Of a stretch of DNA of 9,425 nucleotides, positions 5,338-9,425 are shown one piece after another. Each line of letters begins with the position of its first letter. Position 1 is the stretch's first letter. This DNA is from Actinomycetes bacterium (GTDB lineage Bacteria; Actinomycetota; Actinomycetes; Actinomycetales; Microbacteriaceae). The stretch is taken from contig JAEYUT010000295.1 of the NCBI GenBank assembly GCA_023432305.1, positions 1 through 9,425 on the forward strand, given 5' to 3'. Position numbers and translations under genes: made by a program. The notes beneath the pieces are model-generated. The model saw only the letters and a program-made list of their open reading frames with translations, was not told the DNA's origin and did no database searches.

Positions 5338-5832
5338 ATGATCCCACTCGACGCGTCCGACATCCGAGGCTCGTTCGTCAACGCCGACGGCCTCGACGTC
5401 GAGAACATCCCCCTGCCGGGGCTCCACGAGACCCTGTGGGACGAACGCGAGTTCCTGGGGTGGCGCGACGGTTCGACCGCGCACCGCGGCTACCTGGTGT
5501 ACTGGCGCGGCGGCACGCCGACGGGCATCGTGCTGCGGGCGGCAGGCTCGCGACTGCCTGCGGGCTCGGCGATGTGCTCGTTCTGCCATACGTCGCAGCC
5601 AGCTGGTCAGGTGCGGCTGTTCTCGGCCCTGCGCGCGGGTGACGCCGGACGCCGGGGCGACTCGGTGGGCACCTACATCTGCTCCGACCTCGGCTGCCCC
5701 ACCCTCATCCGCGTGGCCCCGCACGCGAGCCCGTGGAATCCGAACCCGGATGCGGTCGTCGCGACGCGCGGCGCAGCGCTGCTGTCGCGCGTCGACGGGT
5801 TCATGTCGCGCGTGCTCGCGCCCCTCGACTGA
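5338..5832 (+). CDS. FusB-like EF-G-binding treble-clef zinc protein (FBP domain), 164 aa
   Basis: The protein resembles the C-terminal zinc domain of the FusB/FusC family, which binds elongation factor G and frees it from stalled ribosomes, giving fusidic acid resistance in staphylococci. The four zinc ligands are visible: Cys80 and Cys83 in MCSFCHT, and Cys115 and Cys120 in YICSDLGC, that is C-X2-C-X31-C-X4-C. The segment GDSVGTYICSDL is typical of FBP-domain proteins. The N-terminal ~70 residues are a short beta-rich region (HRGYLVYWRGGTPTGIVLR), not the helical N-terminal domain of true FusB. Proteins of this size are widespread in actinobacteria and probably housekeeping translation factors, so a resistance role should not be assumed. 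The ATG at 5338 is supported by the -10 box just before it. The gene is convergent with the small membrane protein gene, 24 bp away. Confidence 0.85.
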   Translation: MIPLDASDIRGSFVNADGLDVENIPLPGLHETLWDEREFLGWRDGSTAHRGYLVYWRGGTPTGIVLRAAGSRLPAGSAMCSFCHTSQPAGQVRLFSALRAGDAGRRGDSVGTYICSDLGCPTLIRVAPHASPWNPNPDAVVATRGAALLSRVDGFMSRVLAPLD

Positions 5833-5838
5833 GAGGCG

Positions 5839-5853
5839 CGTTCAGCGCGAACG
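5839..5853. terminator. Small inverted repeat between convergent genes
   Basis: CGTTC (5839-5843) and GAACG (5849-5853) can pair around a 5-nt loop in the 24-bp gap between the convergent FBP and small membrane protein genes. The position suits a bidirectional terminator, but the stem is short and has no U-tract, so the call is weak. Confidence 0.2.
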
Positions 5854-5856
5854 GAA

Positions 5857-6030
5857 TCAGTCGAACTTCTCGAGCAGGTGGAACGGGATCGCGAACGCGG
5901 CAGACGCGGCGAGGATGCCCGCGGTGAAGAGACCGATGGCCGCCCAGCCCTCGAACACGTCGGCGTAGGCGAACGCGGCCATTCCCGCGAGGAAGATCAC
6001 GGAGGAGAGCAGGAAGATGACGACCTTCAT
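5857..6030 (-). CDS. Small two-helix membrane protein, 57 aa
   Basis: A short gene running from the ATG at 6030 to the TGA at 5857. The product has two hydrophobic segments: residues 3-22 (MKVVIFLLSSVIFLAGMAAF) and about 28-50 (GWAAIGLFTAGILAASAAF). A short acidic turn (ADVFEG) joins them and the ending is HLLEKFD. It is predicted to sit in the cytoplasmic membrane as a hairpin; its function is not recognised. Support for a real gene: codon choice is GC-rich in the third position as in its neighbours, a TAGGCT -10 element lies 7 bp before the ATG, and it fills an otherwise empty gap. It is divergent from the NYN-domain gene, with 80 bp between starts. It may be a conserved orphan membrane peptide; a toxin role is possible but unsupported. 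Confidence 0.75.
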   Translation of the reverse strand: MKVVIFLLSSVIFLAGMAAFAYADVFEGWAAIGLFTAGILAASAAFAIPFHLLEKFD

Positions 6031-6037
6031 GTCGTTC

Positions 6038-6043
6038 AGCCTA
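6038..6043 (-). promoter_or_regulatory. -10 element TAGGCT before the 57-aa membrane protein gene
   Basis: TAGGCT on the minus strand ends 7 bp before the ATG at 6030. There is no Shine-Dalgarno, so a leaderless message is likely. No -35 box is clear. The same hexamer on the opposite strand at 6083 serves the divergent gene. Confidence 0.5.
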
Positions 6044-6082
6044 CCGTGACAGACGGCCCTCCGAGCCCATCTGCGCGGCCGC

Positions 6083-6088
6083 TAGGCT
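6083..6088 (+). promoter_or_regulatory. -10 element TAGGCT and start-deciding ribosome binding site of the NYN gene
   Basis: TAGGCT would start transcription near 6095. The resulting ~16-nt leader carries AGGGAG (6100-6105), 5 bp before the ATG at 6111. That decides for the ATG over the GTG at 6093, which lies too close to the -10 box to be translated normally. No -35 box is recognisable. Confidence 0.5.
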
Positions 6089-6110
6089 CGCAGTGAACCA
6101 GGGAGCCGTC

Positions 6111-7085
6111 ATGACAGAGCAGACCGACACCGATCGCGTCGCGGTCTACATCGACTTCGACAACATCGTCATCTCGCGATACGACCAGATCCATGGCAGC
6201 GGCGCCTGGCGCAAGGACAATGCGCGGGACGCGCGCCCCGCCGTCAAGGAGAAGCTCGACGCCGCGGGCATCGACGTCGGCGCGATCCTGGAGTACGCCT
6301 CCTCGTTCGGCACCGTCGCCATCACGCGCGCCTACGCCGACTGGTCGGTGCCCGCGAACGCCGACTACAAGTCGCAGCTTGTGGACCGGGCGATCGACCT
6401 CACGCAGCTGTTCCCCGCCTCGGGCACCAAGAACGGGGCCGACATCCGGCTCGCGGTGGATGTGCTGGAGGATCTCTTCCGCCTCCCCGACATCACGCAC
6501 GTGGTGATCGTGGCCGGCGACTCGGACTACATCGCTCTCGCGCAGCGCTGCAAGCGGCTCGGCCGTGTGGTGGTGGGCATCGGCGTGGCGGGCGGCACCG
6601 CGAAGGCGCTCATCTCGGCGTGCGACGAGTTCGAGACCTACGACGATCTGCCGGGCGTCGAGGCGGCTCCTCCGCGTCCGGTCGCGCCGCGTCATGCGGC
6701 GACCGCGACGCACGCCGCAGTCGCCGATGGCGCCCCCAAGGTGAGGGCCGCCAAGGCGGCCGCCGCTCCGGTGTCGGCGCCGAAGGCCTCAGGCCCAGGC
6801 GACATCTTCCTCGCCCCGGTGGTCGATGGGCAGGTGAGCGACCGCGAGGCCACACGTCTGCTCGTGCGCGCGCTCGAGTTCGGGCACGCCAAGAACGAGG
6901 ACGCCGAGTGGCTGAACGCGTCGGCGGTGAAGTCGCAGATCAAGCGCCTCAACCCCTCGTTCAGCGAGAAGGCGCTCGGCTTCTCGAGCTTCACCGATTT
7001 CGTGCGCTCGCGCGGCGATGTGGCCGAGGTGAAGGCCGACGGCCAGCAGCGCGTCATCCGCCTGCGCGAGCGCGAAGCGAAGTAG
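6111..7085 (+). CDS. NYN-domain ribonuclease-like protein with C-terminal OST-HTH/LOTUS-like domain, 324 aa
   Basis: The N-terminal ~180 residues are a NYN domain, a PIN-like fold found in metal-dependent RNA nucleases. The acidic residues expected at its active site are visible: Asp15 and Asp17 in VYIDFDN, Asp111 and Asp117 in GADIRLAVD, and Asp137 and Asp139 in VAGDSDY. An Ala/Pro/Lys-rich linker (about 182-240) leads to a C-terminal domain (about 245-318) that looks like OST-HTH/LOTUS, a winged-helix RNA-binding fold, with WLNASAVKSQIKRLNPSF, FSSFTDFVRS and a final strand QQRVIRLRE. A soluble cytoplasmic RNA-processing enzyme is the likely role; its RNA target is unknown. The ATG at 6111 has AGGGAG 5 bp upstream. 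The NERD-helicase gene follows on the same strand after 92 bp. The NYN call is firm; the LOTUS call rests on pattern and order. Confidence 0.87.
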   Translation: MTEQTDTDRVAVYIDFDNIVISRYDQIHGSGAWRKDNARDARPAVKEKLDAAGIDVGAILEYASSFGTVAITRAYADWSVPANADYKSQLVDRAIDLTQLFPASGTKNGADIRLAVDVLEDLFRLPDITHVVIVAGDSDYIALAQRCKRLGRVVVGIGVAGGTAKALISACDEFETYDDLPGVEAAPPRPVAPRHAATATHAAVADGAPKVRAAKAAAAPVSAPKASGPGDIFLAPVVDGQVSDREATRLLVRALEFGHAKNEDAEWLNASAVKSQIKRLNPSFSEKALGFSSFTDFVRSRGDVAEVKADGQQRVIRLREREAK

Positions 7086-7177
7086 TCAGCCCCGGCCCTG
7101 CTACCCCCACAACGGGCGCTCCCCCTCGACTGCCTCGTCACCCAGACTGACTGCGAGGATTCATCGGGGGTGCCGAC

Positions 7178-9274
7178 GTGGTCGGAGGAGCTTCGGCAGC
7201 AAGCGAAGCGCGGAATGCGCGAGCCATCGCAGAGGAGATGCTGCGCCAGGCGCACGTCTACCAGCAGATGGCGTTCAACTTCGAGGCCGCAGCGGCGAGC
7301 GAGCATCGGCTCGAGCAGACCCTGTCACCGCTGCAGGCGCAGGGCTTCCACGTGCTGCCTGATCGGCGATGGCCGGGCAGCGCACGAGCGCAGATCGACT
7401 TCGTCGTCGTCGGTCCATCGGGTGTGTTCATCGTCGACGCGAAGACGTGGAAGGACGTGCGGGTCGAACGCGCGGGTGGCGAGTCGCGTGTGTTCCAGGG
7501 CGATGATGACGTCACCGAGCGGTTCGCGGGACTCGCGGATCTGGGTGTCACGACCGAGCAGCTGCTCGCCGAGATCGGCCTCGCACCCACCGAGATCCAC
7601 ACCCTCGCGGTGTTCACGAATCGCCGCGACCTGCGCGCGGGGGTGATGGGCGTCGAGCTGATGTCGGAAGCAGCCGTGGTCGAGCGCATCCTGTCACGCG
7701 GCCGACGCCTGTCGCAGGTCGAGGTGGAACGGGTTCTGATGGCCGTCATGTCGCACTTCCCTCCGTACACCTCGACGCCGGCGCCCGCATCCGTGGTCGT
7801 GACGGCTCCGCCCGCACCCGCCCAGACGGAGCAGGCCGAGCTGCTTACGATCGACCAGATCAATGCGGCGGCGCTCGAAGGGCTGCTGGCGGATCCGATC
7901 GAGAGCTGGATGGCGTTCCTTCACCCCGATCAGGCGCGGGTGGTGCGCCGCACCTTCAACGGCCCGTGTCGAATCCGAGGCGCGGCGGGCACGGGGAAGA
8001 CGGTCGTGGGCCTTCACCGCGCCGCGCACATCGCGCGGAGCCGCCCAGGCAAGGTGCTCGTCACGACCTATGTGCGCACCCTGCCGGATGTCCTCAGCAC
8101 GCTCATGCGGCGCATGGCGCCCGAGGTGTCTGATCGAGTCGAGTTCGAGAGCGTGCATGCTCTCGCCGGGCGCATCCTCAAGGAGAGGAACGTGCGCTAC
8201 CGCCTCGACGGCCGCAAGGCGAGTGAGCTCTGGATGCGGGTGTGGCGCGAACATGGAGCGCGCGGCCCTGTGGGCGCCATCGATCCGAACGAGCGGTACT
8301 GGCGGGAGGAGATCACCACCGTCATCAAAGGGCGGGGCCTGACGAGCCTCGTCGAATACGAGAACTGCGCGAGGCCGGGTCGAGAGCGACGACTTGGTCC
8401 CGTGCAGCGGGCCGCGGTCTGGGATCTGTTCCTGAAGTACGACGCGCAGCTGCGGGCTGCGAATGTGTGGGACTTCGAGGATCTGATCCTGCATGCCGAG
8501 GCGTCGCTGCGCGCCACCCCGCTGACCGGCTACAGCGCTGTCGTGATCGATGAGGCTCAGGATCTCTCGTGCGCGATGATCCGGATGCTTCACCTGCTCG
8601 TGGGTGATGGTCCGGATGCGTTCAATCTCATCGGCGACGGCCAGCAGTCGATCTATCCGGGCGGCTACACGCTCTCGGAGCTCGGCATCGCGATCTCCGG
8701 CCGCGGTGTCGTCATGACGCAGAACTTCCGGAACACGGCGGAGATCGCCCGGTTCGCTGAGAGTCTGGTGCGCGAGAACAGCTTCGTCGACATCGAGACG
8801 GGCGGCGGCGCGGCAGCGGACGCAGCGGAGTACCTGCGAACGGGCCCGAAGCCGACCGTCGCGAGATTCGGCACCAAGCCCCGCCACGATGCCGCCGTGA
8901 TCGACTTCGTGCGCAGCGCGTCGAGTGATGCGACGATCGGTCTCGGCGACGTCGGCATTCTGGCGATGTACCAGCACCAGGTGAATGACCTCATCGCCGC
9001 GCTGACTGCCGCAGGCATCCCTGCGATCAACCTCGAGAAGTACACCGGTCAGCCTGTCGAGGCGGTCAAGGTCGGCACGATCAAGCGCGCCAAGGGGCTC
9101 GAGTTCAAGCATGTCGCCGTCGCCCGGGCTCCCCTCGCTCTTCTCGACGGCGGCTCGGTGAAGGCGGAGATCGGCAGCGCCGAGCGCGAGCGGATCGCCC
9201 TCGAACTGCGAGAGCTGTATGTGGCGATGACGCGTGCACGCGATGGTCTCTGGGTGGGCGTACTCGCCGCCTGA
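7178..9274 (+). CDS. NERD nuclease domain fused to a UvrD/Rep-type superfamily 1 helicase, 698 aa
   Basis: A two-part protein. Residues ~38-190 form a NERD domain, a predicted PD-(D/E)XK-like nuclease: Glu46, then QIDFVVVGPSGVFIVDAKTW with Asp74, Asp87 and Lys89. A Pro/Ala linker (about 196-218) leads to a complete SF1 helicase: Walker A GAAGTGKT (268-275), Ia (TTYVRTL), II VVIDEAQD (455-462), III GDGQQSIYPGG (486-496), IV QNFRNT (515-520), V GTIKRAKGLEF (633-643) and VI YVAMTRARD (681-689). Such proteins probably unwind and cut DNA in repair or defence; the pathway here is not shown. The GTG at 7178 has GGGGG seven bases upstream (7166-7170); the ATG at residue 21 is possible but has poor spacing. 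It follows the NYN gene by 92 bp with no obvious promoter between, so co-transcription is plausible. All motifs look intact. Confidence 0.92.
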   Translation: MVGGASAASEARNARAIAEEMLRQAHVYQQMAFNFEAAAASEHRLEQTLSPLQAQGFHVLPDRRWPGSARAQIDFVVVGPSGVFIVDAKTWKDVRVERAGGESRVFQGDDDVTERFAGLADLGVTTEQLLAEIGLAPTEIHTLAVFTNRRDLRAGVMGVELMSEAAVVERILSRGRRLSQVEVERVLMAVMSHFPPYTSTPAPASVVVTAPPAPAQTEQAELLTIDQINAAALEGLLADPIESWMAFLHPDQARVVRRTFNGPCRIRGAAGTGKTVVGLHRAAHIARSRPGKVLVTTYVRTLPDVLSTLMRRMAPEVSDRVEFESVHALAGRILKERNVRYRLDGRKASELWMRVWREHGARGPVGAIDPNERYWREEITTVIKGRGLTSLVEYENCARPGRERRLGPVQRAAVWDLFLKYDAQLRAANVWDFEDLILHAEASLRATPLTGYSAVVIDEAQDLSCAMIRMLHLLVGDGPDAFNLIGDGQQSIYPGGYTLSELGIAISGRGVVMTQNFRNTAEIARFAESLVRENSFVDIETGGGAAADAAEYLRTGPKPTVARFGTKPRHDAAVIDFVRSASSDATIGLGDVGILAMYQHQVNDLIAALTAAGIPAINLEKYTGQPVEAVKVGTIKRAKGLEFKHVAVARAPLALLDGGSVKAEIGSAERERIALELRELYVAMTRARDGLWVGVLAA

Positions 9275-9334
9275 GCGCGCGTCACATTTCGCAACCCCGG
9301 GAATGCGCAGGGCCGCGGGCCGTTGGGGTCACAC

Positions 9335-9425
9335 ATGACGACATTCGGAATCATCGGCGCAGGCAACATCGGCTCACGGCTCGCGAAGGCGCTCACGGGC
9401 GCCGGGTACGACGTGGTGATCGCGA
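9335..9425 (+). CDS. NAD(P)-binding oxidoreductase, F420-dependent NADP reductase-like (5' partial)
   Basis: The first 30 codons are visible before the window ends. They encode MTTFGIIGAGNIGSRLAKAL, with the Rossmann dinucleotide-binding motif GxGxxG (GAGNIG, residues 8-13), and a second strand beginning YDVVIA. This opening is characteristic of the F420-dependent NADP reductase/NADP-binding (PF03807-type) family, which carries out hydride transfer. Other beta-hydroxyacid or pyrroline-carboxylate reductases start in a similar way, so the exact enzyme is open. The ATG at 9335 has GGGG six bases upstream. It is 60 bp downstream of the helicase gene on the same strand. Confidence 0.7.
   Translation, partial: MTTFGIIGAGNIGSRLAKALTGAGYDVVIA

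Noticed and set aside
5267..5347. A 27-codon N-terminal extension of the methyltransferase starting with ATG at 5347
   Set aside because: It would overlap the -10 box and start codon of the divergent FBP gene and has no ribosome binding site. A start at 5266 is more economical, though not proven.
7086..7177. A terminator or promoter between the NYN and NERD-helicase genes
   Set aside because: Only weak, broken inverted repeats and no -10/-35 pair could be found, so no feature is called.
7694..9112. A 472-codon open frame on the minus strand opposite the NERD-helicase
   Set aside because: The opposite strand has all six helicase motifs. The antisense product has no recognisable domain and is Arg/His/Asp-rich.
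9275..9334. A terminator after the helicase gene
   Set aside because: GGCC-GCG-GGCC gives only a 4-bp stem with no U-tract, which is not enough in GC-rich DNA.
1..9425. A defence island or mobile element
   Set aside because: No integrase, transposase, terminal repeats, attachment sites, CRISPR repeats or shift in base composition is visible.

Overview
The window is GC-rich throughout, with G/C-ended codons, frequent GTG starts and TAnnnT-type -10 boxes set directly before start codons. This fits a high-GC actinobacterium, most likely of the Micrococcales (Microbacteriaceae-like). That assignment is inferred from composition and protein style, not from a search. There are no rRNA or tRNA genes, insertion sequences, integrases or CRISPR arrays. 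It reads as chromosomal backbone with a few points of interest.

Layout. (1) 1-334, minus strand: a copper module. A CsoR-type operator sits inside a promoter that appears to fire at the ATG of a CopZ-like chaperone gene. The chaperone stop overlaps (ATGA) the start of what should be a CopA-type ATPase, but that frame has an early stop and altered metal-site residues. (2) 351-1576, minus strand: a GNAT acetyltransferase and, upstream of it, a secreted M23 (LytM-type) cell-wall endopeptidase. (3) 1577-1837: a 261-bp divergent intergenic region with two adjacent perfect hairpins and a separate 16-bp palindrome. (4) 1838-3277, plus strand: a membrane acyltransferase-3 whose last ~56 codons run antisense through the end of the next gene. 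(5) 3109-5266, minus strand: an uncharacterised actinobacterial protein with an Asp-Phe-Gly-Gly tail, and a class I methyltransferase with an NPPF motif. (6) 5338-5832, plus strand: a FusB-like treble-clef zinc protein expected to bind EF-G. (7) 5857-6030, minus strand: a 57-aa two-helix membrane protein. (8) 6111-9274, plus strand: a NYN ribonuclease-like protein with a C-terminal OST-HTH/LOTUS-like domain, followed by a NERD nuclease-UvrD-type helicase fusion. (9) 9335-9425: the 5' end of an NAD(P)-binding reductase.

Functional links. The copper pair is one regulatory unit. The M23 enzyme and GNAT gene are only 17 bp apart, but the GNAT gene appears to have its own promoter. The NYN-LOTUS and NERD-helicase genes are the best candidate for an undescribed two-gene nucleic-acid-processing unit: a predicted RNA nuclease next to a predicted DNA nuclease-helicase, 92 bp apart and with no evident promoter between them. 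Nothing in the sequence proves they work together, and both could be ordinary chromosomal genes.

A recurring theme is a TAGGCT/TAGCCT hexamer (or a TAnnnT relative) placed 6-8 nt before start codons, which suggests that several genes here make leaderless transcripts.
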